Part shown: positions 1-9,600 of the stretch, in pieces
Layout of the letters: the number at the start of each line of letters is the position of its first letter
How positions within the stretch are numbered: the stretch's first letter is position 1
Source of the DNA: JAGOFO01 sp964522105
Lineage (GTDB): Bacteria > Myxococcota_A > UBA9042 > DTJE01
Reading direction: 5' to 3'
DNA length: 64,000 nt
Assembly: GCA_964522105.1 (NCBI GenBank)
Contig: CAZFVA010000006.1
Coordinates: 62,001 to 126,000, forward strand
Notes under the pieces: generated by a model
The model's input: the letters and a program-made list of their open reading frames with translations, nothing else
What the model was told of the DNA's origin: nothing
Database searches by the model: none
Position numbers and translations under genes: made by a program

Positions 1-980
1 AATCTGGCCGAGATGCCCTCGAACAGCATCGCGCTGACGTCTTCGTGTCTGAAGAAGTGCACTTTGCCGTCGCGGAAAGTCTGGCGCGTCCAGACCTTGC
101 CCAGGTCGTGACACAGGGCGGCCCACCTGACAATGCTTGTCGGCTCGGCGTTCTGAACGACCTGTTTTGTGTGCGCCCAGACGTCCTTGTGGCGGCCGCC
201 GTCGTCCGTGAATTCGGCCATGGCCGCGACTTCGGGAAGTATGTAGTTCATGACGCGACATTCGGCCAGGAACGCCAGACCTTTGGACGGGACAGGCCCG
301 GACAGGACCTTGTTCATTTCCTTCAGCCAGATGTCGCGCGGTACATCAAGGATATTGGACGCGTCGCGTTCAGCGGCTGCGCGGACTTCACGGGCGGCGT
401 CAAAGCCGTACCGGGACACGTACCGGGCAATCTTCAGCAGCCAGCTCGCGCTTTCGCGGAAGATGGTGTCAACAGGGAAGACTGGGCGGATAAGCTTTTC
501 GCGGTAGTCAATTGTGCCGCCGAACGGGTCAATAAGGGTGCCGTCGGGCGCGTAGCCGAACGCCTGCACCGTGACTTCGCGGGTCGCCAGGTCCAGGATG
601 ATGCCGGACAGGCTCTGGCCGCGAAGGGAACGAAGCGGCGGAAGGTAGTTGCGGAACGGCCCGACATTAAAGGAAATCTGGCTGCGGCCCGGCTTCGCTT
701 CGTCGCCAACGAGGGGCAGTCTGAACGTAATCAGGCGGACCTTTTCGTCCTTGCCTTCGGTCGATGAAATGTTGAAGGTATCGCGGAAGACGTCTTCAAT
801 CGTGGACATTGATGCGTTGACGGTCAGGTCGAATGAATTGGCTTCAAGGATTGATTCGCCGCTGGCCAGGTCACGGGCGCGGGGGCCAATCAGGTAGGCT
901 TCAACGCAGCGTGCAGCAAAGCCTGCAAACAGTTTTTCGAGTACTTCCGGAAAGAAGCTGTCAGCCGTCTGTTCATTCAT
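1..980 (-). CDS. CCA-adding enzyme/poly(A) polymerase-like HD protein, 3' end cut by window
   Basis: About 326 N-terminal residues are visible; the rest lies beyond the window. The fold order is that of class II tRNA nucleotidyltransferases: a head domain, a DPFGG turn (about residue 161), a helical neck with PSKGLAFL, then an HD domain with AHTKQV, CHDLGK and FRHED. The catalytic motifs are not normal. The GGxVRD loop reads GPRARD, the metal-binding DxD position reads DLT, the RRDFTINA motif reads TREVTVQA, and the EDxxR nucleotide-selection motif reads ESASW. The HD metal ligands look intact. It is therefore either a CCA-enzyme paralogue that has lost nucleotidyl transfer and kept a phosphohydrolase, or a very divergent enzyme. 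The ATG at 980 is followed by one uninterrupted frame. It lies 131 bp downstream of the lytic transglycosylase gene on the same strand and has its own candidate promoter. Confidence 0.8.
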   Translation of the reverse strand, partial: MNEQTADSFFPEVLEKLFAGFAARCVEAYLIGPRARDLASGESILEANSFDLTVNASMSTIEDVFRDTFNISSTEGKDEKVRLITFRLPLVGDEAKPGRSQISFNVGPFRNYLPPLRSLRGQSLSGIILDLATREVTVQAFGYAPDGTLIDPFGGTIDYREKLIRPVFPVDTIFRESASWLLKIARYVSRYGFDAAREVRAAAERDASNILDVPRDIWLKEMNKVLSGPVPSKGLAFLAECRVMNYILPEVAAMAEFTDDGGRHKDVWAHTKQVVQNAEPTSIVRWAALCHDLGKVWTRQTFRDGKVHFFRHEDVSAMLFEGISAR

Positions 981-1015
981 GCGTCGGATTCACCTTGTAA
1001 ATTTTCGATGCTTTC

Positions 1016-1048
1016 GTCCCGCAAGGGGCCGTCAGCCAAAAGCGGGAC
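1016..1048 (-). promoter_or_regulatory. 5' leader hairpin before the CCA-like gene
   Basis: A perfect 7-bp inverted repeat (GTCCCGC/GCGGGAC) with a 19-nt loop lies between the candidate promoter and the start codon. No U-run follows, so it is not an obvious terminator. Its role is unknown. Confidence 0.35.
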
Positions 1049-1052
1049 CGAA

Positions 1053-1081
1053 GGATAATGGAAAGACCAATCAAGCGTCAA
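1053..1081 (-). promoter_or_regulatory. Candidate sigma-70 promoter for the CCA-like gene
   Basis: Reading the minus strand, TTGACG and TTATCC are separated by 17 nt, upstream of the gene that starts at 980. Confidence 0.45.
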
Positions 1082-1111
1082 CACGGCAGCGCACGTTTTT
1101 GTTAAAGCGCC

Positions 1112-3622
1112 TTAATTTTTTGCCAGATTGAATTGAACCTTTACGACCCGGTCCGGACCGGCACCATACAGGAACGTGTACGCAGCATAAGACTCAAAGA
1201 CCTTGCGGGCATAGTCACGGGCTTCAGATGCCTGAATTGATTCAACAAATTCGTCAACCTGCACGTTGTTTTCACTGTCCAGCCAGCGCGAAATTGCCCC
1301 GCCGCCGGCGTTGTAGCCCGGGATTGCTACAATCGGGTTTTTGAACTTTTCCAGCAGCTTTTTAAGGTATGTGGCGCCAAGGCGTGTGTTTACAGACGGG
1401 TCGCGCAGCGCGTTCTTGTCAATCTTGATCCCGCGAATCTTTGCCATTGATTGTGCTGTTGGCATTATCAACTGCATCAAGCCTGTGGCGTTGGCCCACG
1501 ACTCAACGCCTGCGTTAAAAGCGCTTTCTTCCCTGATGACGGCCCAGACAAGCATTGGATCTATTGATGACTCAGCGGCCGCTGCGGTGACTTCTGCGGC
1601 GAACGGTTGCGGATACGCAAGTCTGTAATAACCGGCGGACCAGGACTGCGGCCAGAACGGCGCCTTCAGCAGAATGTCTTTTGCCGCCCGGTGCGAAGGC
1701 GTGAACTGTCCGTTCATATTCAGGAAAAGCGTCTTCAGCCACATGGCCCCGGTTTGGTCTTCGGGTGTCGCGGACAACGTCATCGCGGCCAGATCCGGCA
1801 GCCCGGTCTGACTGAACCACAGCGCTCGCGCAATCGGGCCTTCAGAAGGAATTGTACCGGTGCCAAGCGAAAGGAATGTACGCCCGGTCAGTTCATGATT
1901 TCCCGGTAAGGCCGCCGCTTCATCAATGACGTTCTGCAGGACAGTGTCGGGCGAAATGTTGTCCATGTCGGCCAGGCGGTTCAGCGAAAGAATCGCGTGA
2001 TACGTCATCGGCCATCTGGCGGCACATTCTGAATACACTTTACGGGCTTCAGCATTGCGACTTGACCGCTGCAGGATACGGGCATTCCAGTACGTGAATC
2101 TGGGGGCGTACGGGGATGTTGCTGCCGTGGATGCCCTGGCATCTTCAAGCCTTCTGATGGCCTCGGTGTACTTCTTTGCCTTGATCGAGCTCCAGGCCAG
2201 AAGCCAGCGCGATTCGTCGGCCATATCACCGTTTGGCCACCGCTTGACTGATTCGGCCAGGATGTCTTCGGCCTGAGCGTGCCTTCCAGCCGTAATCGCC
2301 ATTCTGGCCCTGATAACGGCAATGTCGTCGTTGAAGGTGGCTTCCGGATATTCCACGGCCAGCTTCCGCGCCCAGTCTTCACCGATGCCGTCATTTGATG
2401 ACCGGTATGCACTGCGAATCCCCAGAAACAGAATCTGGGCCATGTCGCGCTGTCCCTGACATTCGGCCACAATCCGGTTGAAATTACCAAATGCTTCTGG
2501 ATGGTTTCGCAGCTTGGTCTGCGCCCTGGCCGTGATCTCCATCGCTTCGCATCTATCTGATTTGTCTTTGCTTTTCAGCAGGGGCTCGATCGTCTTGATT
2601 GCCTTTGTGCTGTCCTGAGCGTTCAGCAGGGCCCACGATTGGTCAATCGTTTCGCGGTGCGAAGGCTCGACACTGATACCAAGGCCTTTCAGGAAAAGAC
2701 GGAACGCGCTTCTGCCAGCCCAGGCCGATTTGAAATACGCCTTGCGCATCTCGGCCACCGCCCGGTCCCTTTTGCCTGCTGACAGCAGGGCCGTTGCAAA
2801 GGCAGAAATGGTATCCGAGTCGGCATCGCCGGAAGTGATTAATTTATCAAGCATTTCAGCGGCTTCCGAATCCCGGTTCATCTGAACCAGAATTTCAGCC
2901 TTTATCTTGATTGCGTCGCGGAACAGGACTGACGACGAACCAATCTGGTCCAGAAGATCCAGCGCCGCGTCATTGCGGCCAAGTCCGAAGAACGCTGATG
3001 CGCGCATGAAAAGGATGTGGTCGCTTACAAGCGGGATTTCCCTTTCAAGTCCCTTCAGAACTGACTCGGCGCATATCCAGTCCTGGGCCTTCGTACATGC
3101 GCGGGCAAGCAGGAAACGGGCCTGAAGCGGGTGATCCGAAATGACCTTGCCGCTGTTAGCCAGCAGAAGATCGCGGGCCTTCTGGTACTGGCCTTCAGCC
3201 ATCAAACGTACCGCGTTTCGGGCCGGTGCGCTTTGAAAGACCGGAGCCAGGTCGGCTTCGGAAATAACGTCAGGTTCAAAAGGCGGGGCAGGGCGCGTCG
3301 GCTGGTTTTGAACGGCTACGCATTCCGCCGGGGGCCTGTCCGGACTGCCGAAGCCACTGACTTCCTTTGTGGCGGGTTTGTTTGCTGCCGACTTCTTTGC
3401 CGCCACCTTCTTCGCGCCTGGTTTGGCTGCTTTGGCTTTCTTTGCGGCAGGCTTTTTCGCGACTTGCTTCTTTGCGGTCGGCTTCTTCGCTGCCTTGTCA
3501 GGCTGACTCTTTGACGTCGCCTTTGTTGTGGCCGATTCGGCTTGCAGGGCGACGCCCGAAGACAGCACCGCGACTGACAGGATAGTCAGGAACAAGGCGG
3601 GTATTTTGTTTGTCAGAAACAC
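1112..3622 (-). CDS. Lytic murein transglycosylase (SLT family) with H1-like basic segment
   Basis: This 836-residue exported protein begins at GTG 3622 with a hydrophobic signal peptide. Residues of roughly 33-90 form a Lys/Ala/Pro-rich segment made of AKK and AKKPAAKK-type repeats, resembling histone H1 tails. A long helical TPR-like solenoid follows, as in Slt70. The C-terminus is a lysozyme-like transglycosylase domain with the catalytic Glu in IREESAFN, then GLMQLIMPTA and PGYNAGGGAI. Family members cleave the MurNAc-GlcNAc bond of peptidoglycan, producing anhydro-muropeptides in the periplasm. The gene lies 16 bp after the phosphatidyltransferase gene on the same strand and is probably co-transcribed with it. 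The basic segment is unusual for this family. Confidence 0.9.
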   Translation of the reverse strand: MFLTNKIPALFLTILSVAVLSSGVALQAESATTKATSKSQPDKAAKKPTAKKQVAKKPAAKKAKAAKPGAKKVAAKKSAANKPATKEVSGFGSPDRPPAECVAVQNQPTRPAPPFEPDVISEADLAPVFQSAPARNAVRLMAEGQYQKARDLLLANSGKVISDHPLQARFLLARACTKAQDWICAESVLKGLEREIPLVSDHILFMRASAFFGLGRNDAALDLLDQIGSSSVLFRDAIKIKAEILVQMNRDSEAAEMLDKLITSGDADSDTISAFATALLSAGKRDRAVAEMRKAYFKSAWAGRSAFRLFLKGLGISVEPSHRETIDQSWALLNAQDSTKAIKTIEPLLKSKDKSDRCEAMEITARAQTKLRNHPEAFGNFNRIVAECQGQRDMAQILFLGIRSAYRSSNDGIGEDWARKLAVEYPEATFNDDIAVIRARMAITAGRHAQAEDILAESVKRWPNGDMADESRWLLAWSSIKAKKYTEAIRRLEDARASTAATSPYAPRFTYWNARILQRSSRNAEARKVYSECAARWPMTYHAILSLNRLADMDNISPDTVLQNVIDEAAALPGNHELTGRTFLSLGTGTIPSEGPIARALWFSQTGLPDLAAMTLSATPEDQTGAMWLKTLFLNMNGQFTPSHRAAKDILLKAPFWPQSWSAGYYRLAYPQPFAAEVTAAAAESSIDPMLVWAVIREESAFNAGVESWANATGLMQLIMPTAQSMAKIRGIKIDKNALRDPSVNTRLGATYLKKLLEKFKNPIVAIPGYNAGGGAISRWLDSENNVQVDEFVESIQASEARDYARKVFESYAAYTFLYGAGPDRVVKVQFNLAKN

Positions 3623-3638
3623 AATTTGGACCCGTCAG

Positions 3639-4283
3639 TCAGACTTTGCTGGCTTTTTTGCCCTGTTTATTGCGACCGCGAATCTTGGTAATGGCAACGT
3701 AGTAATCTATCAGCGACAGGACGATTATTGCACCAAGCAGCCATGAAACTACGGTTGCAATCCCGTCGACCGGAATCGAAGGAAAGTAGTGGGCAGCCAG
3801 AAGAATTGCGAACAGTCCGTTTGCCCCGATCGCAAGGGAAAATGACTTGATTTTGCCTGTCGCCCGGGCGGCAACAACGACACCATGCGAAGCCGCCAGA
3901 ACGCGAAGTGATGACACTGAAGCTTCGCGTATGTACAGCAGGAACAGAAGCCACATAGGGATGACGCCAACCCACATCAGGCACAGGTACGCCCCGAAGT
4001 GCGCAATCGTGTCAGCCAGTGGATCGGCAATTTTGCCAAGGTTGGTAACGATTTTGTGCTTTCGTGCCAGATAACCATCGACCATGTCGCTGATTTCCTG
4101 ACCCATCAGAAGGGCAAGGGCAGCCGCCAGAAAACCTGGATTCAGCGTTTCGGCAAGCTCAGGAATCGGCGAGCCGTAACCGTTGCCTTTGACCGACAGC
4201 CAGAAAAGCAGGACAAGGAATGGACTTGCCAGAAGTCTGGCCGCAGTAATCTTCAGGGGGAGGTTGTTAAATCTAATCTTCAC
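3639..4283 (-). CDS. CDP-alcohol phosphatidyltransferase family protein (PgsA-like)
   Basis: This is a 214-residue membrane protein with several hydrophobic segments. It carries the full family signature DG-x2-AR-x8-G-x3-D-x3-D, seen as DGYLAR, then G, then DPLAD. That motif binds Mg2+ and CDP-diacylglycerol. PgsA-type enzymes transfer the phosphatidyl group from CDP-diacylglycerol to glycerol-3-phosphate, but the acceptor cannot be read from the sequence. The chosen start is GTG 4283. The stop lies 16 bp before the lytic transglycosylase start. Confidence 0.85.
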   Translation of the reverse strand: MKIRFNNLPLKITAARLLASPFLVLLFWLSVKGNGYGSPIPELAETLNPGFLAAALALLMGQEISDMVDGYLARKHKIVTNLGKIADPLADTIAHFGAYLCLMWVGVIPMWLLFLLYIREASVSSLRVLAASHGVVVAARATGKIKSFSLAIGANGLFAILLAAHYFPSIPVDGIATVVSWLLGAIIVLSLIDYYVAITKIRGRNKQGKKASKV

Positions 4284-4400
4284 CGGGCCATTTTAGGTTA
4301 GATTTGCGTTCCGTACCACCCCAAAAGTGTTAGAAAATGGCTGGAATTCGGCGGTAAATGTAGATTTATGTTGGTGGCCGTACCCGGAACTGCGCGTCCC

Positions 4401-5216
4401 TTACTTGCCGTGTCCCTTGAACTCATCCATCGACGAGTTGACGCCCAGGAATGTATTGATGCTGTCAAACAATGACACCGGCAGTGCCCGGGCGATTGGA
4501 ACTGAAAGAATCATTGCAGGCATGATCAACTGTGGCTTGTCATGCAGTATCGCTTCAACGATTTTATCGGCAGCGTTGTCTTCTTTCAGTATTGGAAGCA
4601 GGTGCGGGAATTTCGTTTTTACGCCATCGAACATGCCGGTATCAATGAAGAACGGGCAGACGACCGTCGTCTTGACCTTGGAACCGCGCTTTTTCAATTC
4701 AGCACGCAGCGATTCGTCAAAACCGACGGCGCCGAACTTGCTGGCGCAGTAGTCGGCCAGACCGGCGACGCCGACAAGACCTGCCGATGACGCGATGGTC
4801 ACGACGTGGCCGCTGTCGCGCGCAAGCATATCAGGCAGGAAAGCCTTGTTGGTCCAGAACAGCGCCAGGGTGTTAACCTTCAGCGACAACTCGATTTTTT
4901 CATCGGGAAGGTCCAGGAACATCTTGCCGCTTACGACACCGGCGTTGTTGACCAGAACGTCAACCGGGCCACACTCGGCCTTAACGCGCTCGGCCGTCGT
5001 GTAAATCAGGGCGCGGTCGGTCACGTCAACGATGTATCCCCAACCGGCTTCAGGCGTGATTGCACGAATTTCCGCAACCGTCTTGTCCAGATTGGCTTTG
5101 TTGATGTCCCATATAACCAGTTTTGCGCCTTTTTTCGCCATCTTCAGGGCCATCAGGCGGCCGATGCCGGCAGCGCCACCGGTAACCAGAACTACTTTAT
5201 CCTGCAGGTCTTTCAT
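4401..5216 (-). CDS. Short-chain dehydrogenase/reductase (SDR)
   Basis: This 271-residue classical SDR has the nucleotide-binding glycine motif TGGAAGIG at the N-terminus, the structural NNAG motif, and the active-site Tyr and Lys in YCASKFG. The acidic residue after beta-2 (IWDIN) suggests a preference for NAD(H). Overall the layout resembles the retinol/17-beta-hydroxysteroid dehydrogenase-like SDRs that act on lipids, but the substrate is not predictable. The ATG at 5216 is preceded by AAGGGGAA, a good ribosome-binding site. The gene has its own promoter-like TATAAT in the short gap after the phosphoesterase gene. Confidence 0.85.
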   Translation of the reverse strand: MKDLQDKVVLVTGGAAGIGRLMALKMAKKGAKLVIWDINKANLDKTVAEIRAITPEAGWGYIVDVTDRALIYTTAERVKAECGPVDVLVNNAGVVSGKMFLDLPDEKIELSLKVNTLALFWTNKAFLPDMLARDSGHVVTIASSAGLVGVAGLADYCASKFGAVGFDESLRAELKKRGSKVKTTVVCPFFIDTGMFDGVKTKFPHLLPILKEDNAADKIVEAILHDKPQLIMPAMILSVPIARALPVSLFDSINTFLGVNSSMDEFKGHGK

Positions 5217-5285
5217 GATTTTCCCCTTACAGCGCAGAATGCCATTATTGACGTTCTACAGCTTGTTAATCCATGTAACGCCGCG

Positions 5286-5291
5286 ATTATA
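5286..5291 (-). promoter_or_regulatory. Candidate -10 element for the SDR gene
   Basis: A perfect TATAAT on the minus strand overlaps the stop codon of the phosphoesterase gene and lies about 70 nt before the SDR start. The matching -35 (TTCCCT, 17 nt upstream) is weak. Confidence 0.4.
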
Positions 5292-6647
5292 ACCTTGTAA
5301 TGAAATGAAGGGAACGGGATACATCCGCCGCCTGATTCCAGACAATGTTGTCGGCGTTCAGCAGCGTGACAGATCCGGTCTGCGGGTCACATTCGAAGTA
5401 GCCGAAATCGCTTAGAAAACCGTTTTCAGTGCCGTACGCGGCGTGCGTTCCAGCTTCCTTAGCGGCACCGATCTGGTAGAACTCGGTGCCTTCCCACGTG
5501 TAATGCATGAACGCGTGGCCGTGGCCCGCAAGTGATGCCTTCACAACCCCGGGATGATCGATAATCGCCTGATGAATCGGGTGCAGCGCGGCCCCCTCCA
5601 GGGGCGCGTCCAGCCACTGGTGGTACAGCAGAATTGATGGCATGCCTTTGTCCAGTTCGGCGTTCAAAAACAGCAACTGATCCGGGCCAATAATGTTCGT
5701 GTCGTTTGTGGCGTGGTCGGTCGCGCCGTCGCACCCGAACAGGACGATGAAATTGAATCCGCGAATCTGCACTGAATACCATGGCGACGGAAGCTCGGTT
5801 GAACCGGCGAACTGCGCGGCCCAGCAGGCCATGGGAACTTCGTTGCCACTGAATGTGTCGAAGAAACGATTGTCATGATTCCCGAGGGTTACGAACCACG
5901 GCATCGGGACATTCGCGGTCATAAACGCTTTGTAATCAATGATCATCTGAACGTTCGGGTCGGCTAAGGCCCAGTCGAAGAAAGTAGCCAGGTCGTCGAT
6001 GTTGTCGCCAAGCGTGAAAAGCGCCCTGATATCGGGATCATAGGTTGCAATGTCGTGCAGCAGACCAAGAACCGCCCCGTTGTATTCGTGTCCCGGCGAA
6101 ATCGGAAGGACGTGGGTATCCGCGATCGCTGCGATCCTGAATGGCGCGGTCGGGTCGGTCGTGTCGGGGATCGGTGCTGTGTCCCGGGCAGTGTCTGAAG
6201 CTGTGTCGGCAAGTGTGTCCGCTAAAATGTCTGATGAAGTGTCAGTTCCGGTATCCGCGACAGCATCATGTGCGATGTCCAGCGAAGCGTCAGTACCCTC
6301 GTCGTCGACGGTGCCATCGCTGACTGTAATATCTCTGTCAGCACCTGTATCTATGACGACTGAATCGGCCACCGTGACATCAACCNNNNNNNNNNNNNNN
6401 NNNNNNNNNNNNNNNNNNNNNNNNNNNNNNNNNNNNNNNNNNNNNNNNNNNNNNNNNNNNNNNNNNNNNNNNNNNNNNNNNNNNNATCTCTGTCAGCACC
6501 TGTATCTATGACGACTGAATCGGCCACCGTGACATCAACCAGTCCGGTGTCCGTCCCTGCATCCTGCGTGACACCTGAGCTGCCACATCCTGTGACCAAA
6601 AACCAGAATGCCACCGCGCAACCCGATGAAATCAATCTGGTAATCAT
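5287..6647 (-). CDS. Lipoprotein metallophosphoesterase, gene interrupted by an assembly gap
   Basis: The N-terminus (start 6647) is a lipoprotein signal with lipobox LVTGC (Cys21). An Asp/Thr/Ala-rich tether follows, and then a calcineurin-like phosphoesterase domain. Its metal-binding motifs are ADTH, GDNID, GNHDN, the LLYHQW histidine and GHGH. The scaffold frame breaks at a 100-N run flanked by the same 55 bp. Collapsing that overlap removes 155 nt and restores one 401-residue frame, so this is an assembly artefact and not a pseudogene. The start lies 3 bp after the carB stop, and the SD AGGACTG lies inside the end of carB, so it is probably translated from the carAB transcript. Likely a surface or periplasmic phosphatase or nuclease of unknown substrate. 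Confidence 0.8.
6386..6485. other. Assembly gap (100 N) between overlapping contig ends
   Basis: The 55 bp just left of the Ns (6331-6385) are identical to the 55 bp just right (6486-6540). This is the pattern left when an assembler joins contigs that share a k-mer-length end. The true sequence probably contains one copy and no missing bases. Confidence 0.85.
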
Positions 6648-6650
6648 GCG

Positions 6651-9600
6651 TCAGTCCTGAAGTGCGGCGATATCGACAGCGGATTCGCGAAGGGCTTTAA
6701 CCCCTCGCAGGGCTGCCAGACTGCCTTCCAGAGTTGTGATACAGGCGACCCCGTTTTCGTTGGCGGCCACGCGGATGGTTGCGGCGTCGGTACGACCCTT
6801 GCCACCCCTCGGCGTGTTCAGCACAAGCGAAATTCCGGCGTCGCGCAGCATCGCGATGGCGTCCCGGCGGCCTTCACCCAGTTTTGCGACGCGGTGGGCA
6901 TTTACGCCATGTTTTCCAAGGAAGTCAGCGGTGCCTTCCGTGGCATAGACGTCCATGTTCATTTCTTTTAGTGTTTCGGCCAGTTCCACTGCGCGGCTTC
7001 GTTCCTTGTCGCGCCTGTTCAGGCTGACGAAGACGGCACCGGTTTCAGACAGTTTGCATCCTGCCGCGCGCAAAGCCTTGACCAGCGCCAGTCCCAACGT
7101 CGGACCTGACCCCATGACTTCGCCGGTTGAACGCATTTCAGGTCCAAGGACCGGGTCGATTCCAAATCTTGCAAACGGGAACACTGGCGCCTTAACCCAC
7201 ACGCGACCACGCGCGTCAGGCATCGGCAGGTTCAGGTCGCCCAGTTTGCGTCCCGCCATTACTCTGGCTGCGTGTCGCGCCCACGGCGCCCCGCTTGCCT
7301 TGTGCAGGAACGGAATCGTGCGGCTGGCCCGTGGATTGACTTCCAGCAGATACAACTTGCCATCGCACCTGGCAAACTGAAGGTTCATCAGGCCCACCGC
7401 CCCGATTTCCCGGGCCAGATTCAACGCAATCCCAAGCATTTCATCCTGTTCTGCCTGCGAAATCCGCTGCGGAGGATAGACCTGAATCGAGTCGCCCGAA
7501 TGAATCCCGGCCGGTTCAACATGCTCAAGGAATCCGCAAGGATGTACATCTGTGCCGTCAGTTATGACGTCCAGATCGATTTCAACGGCGTCTTCTAAAA
7601 ATCTGTCCAGCAGAAGCGGGCTTTCTTCGGTCACGCGGATTGCCGAACCGAGCTTTGCCAGCAGGTCTTCCTGATTCCACACGATTGCCATGCCTTCGCC
7701 ACCAAGGACGAATGACGGGCGCAGCATCAGCGGGAACCCGAGGTCAGCGGCGGCCGCCAGCGCATCTTTGATGTTCAGCGAAGTCCGGCTTTCCGGCACC
7801 CGGACGTTCAGTCTTTCGCACAGGGCGGCAAACGCCTTACGATCTTCGGCAAGTGCGATTCCGGCAGGCTGCGTTCCAAGGATCGGTACGCCTTCGGCAT
7901 GCAGTCTGGCCGCGACTTTCAGCGGGGTCTGGCCGCCAAGTCCGACAATGACACCCCGCGGTTTTTCGCGGCGGCACACTGCCAGCACGTCTTCTTCGGT
8001 AACCGGTTCAAAATACAGCCGGTCGGCCGTGTCAAAGTCGGTTGAAACTGTTTCCGGGTTGCAGTTGTAAAGGATTGGCTTCAGGCCTTCGTCGCGCAGG
8101 CCGGATACGGCAGATACGCAGCACGTATCGAATTCAAGTCCCTGGCCGATGCGGTTCGGGCCGCTGCCCAGGATGATTACCGCGTCATTACCAAGTCCGC
8201 ACCCTTCGCTTTCAGTCCCGTGAGCACTGTAGAAGTACGGTGTCGCCGCCTGGAATTCCCCGGCGCACGTGTCAACGCCGCGATATCCCGGTTCAGGGCA
8301 TCCGGCCGAAAGTGTGCGCAGGTCAAGGCCGGTGGCGGCTGCAATTTCGGCATCGCCGATGCCGTGTGACTTCGCAAGTCCATATAATGATGCAGGAAGT
8401 TTGTCGCATCCGTTGAAGCTGCTGATACGCGTCATCGTGCCGACAATTAACCTTATCTGCGACAGGAACCACGGGTCCCATCCGGTAATTCTGGAAACAG
8501 CGGTCTGCGGCCAGCCACGCCGCAAAGCTTCGGCAATCAGCAGCAACCTGTCCGGTGACGTGTCGGTCAGCTTTGTGACAAGTTCGTTGTCAGATAACCC
8601 GGCGAAATTCCCCAGGATTCGTGGCGCACCTTTTTCAATGCTGCGCAACGCCTTGCCAAGCGCCTCGGTAAACGTCCGGCCAAGTGCCATGGCTTCGCCG
8701 ATCGATTGCATTCTGGTCGTCAGCTTCGGATCCAGCCCGGGGAACTTTTCAAACGCCCAGCGCGGAATTTTCACGCAGACGTAATCAAGTGATGGCTCAA
8801 ATGCCGCGACAGTCGTCCCCGTGATGCGGTTCGGCAGCTCGTCCAGAGTGTAACCAAGCGCCAGCAGTGTGGCGACGCGTGCAATCGGGTAGCCGGTGGC
8901 CTTTGAAGCCAGGGCCGACGAACGGCTGACGCGCGGGTTCATTTCAACGACGATCAGGCGCCCCGTTTCCGGGTGCAGCGCGAACTGAACGTTGGAACCG
9001 CCCGTATCTACACCGATTCTGCGCAAAATCTTAAGCGACCAGTCGCGAAGTGTCTGAAGTTCCTTGTCTGTTAACGTCTGCGCCGGGGCGACAGTGACCG
9101 AGTCGCCGGTGTGGACGCCCATCGGGTCAACATTTTCAATGGAACAGATCATGATGCCGTTGTCGGCTTTGTCGCGGATGACTTCCAGTTCGAATTCCTT
9201 CCAGCCGATAAGTGACTCTTCGATCTGGATCGAGCCGACAGGACTGGCCCGCAGTCCAAGCTCGATGATCTGGCGAGCTTCGTCTTCGGTTTCGGCGATT
9301 CCGCCGCCTTCGCCGCCCAATGTGAACGACGGACGCAGGATGACCGGCAGGCCGATTTCCCTGACGGCTTTCATGCCATCTTCAAGGTTCTTGACCATGC
9401 AACCGCGCGAGCAGGGCAGGCCGATCGAATCCATAGCCTGTCTGAATTCTTCGCGATCCTCGGCCATTCTGATGGCATCGACGTTTGCGCCCAGAAGCTT
9501 GACGCCAAATTCCTGCCAGATGCCGCGTTCGTGACACTCGATGGCCAGGTTTAACGCCGTCTGTCCGCCTAGAGTCGTCAGCACGCCGTCAATCTGTTCC

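Noticed and set aside
45..767. 240-codon plus-strand open frame at the left edge
   Set aside because: It is the antisense of the CCA-enzyme-like gene, which has recognisable domains on the minus strand over its whole visible length.
6331..6540. 55-bp direct repeat as a possible recombination or att site
   Set aside because: The copies abut an N run on both sides and recur at the same length at 30321-30530, which is an assembly signature.
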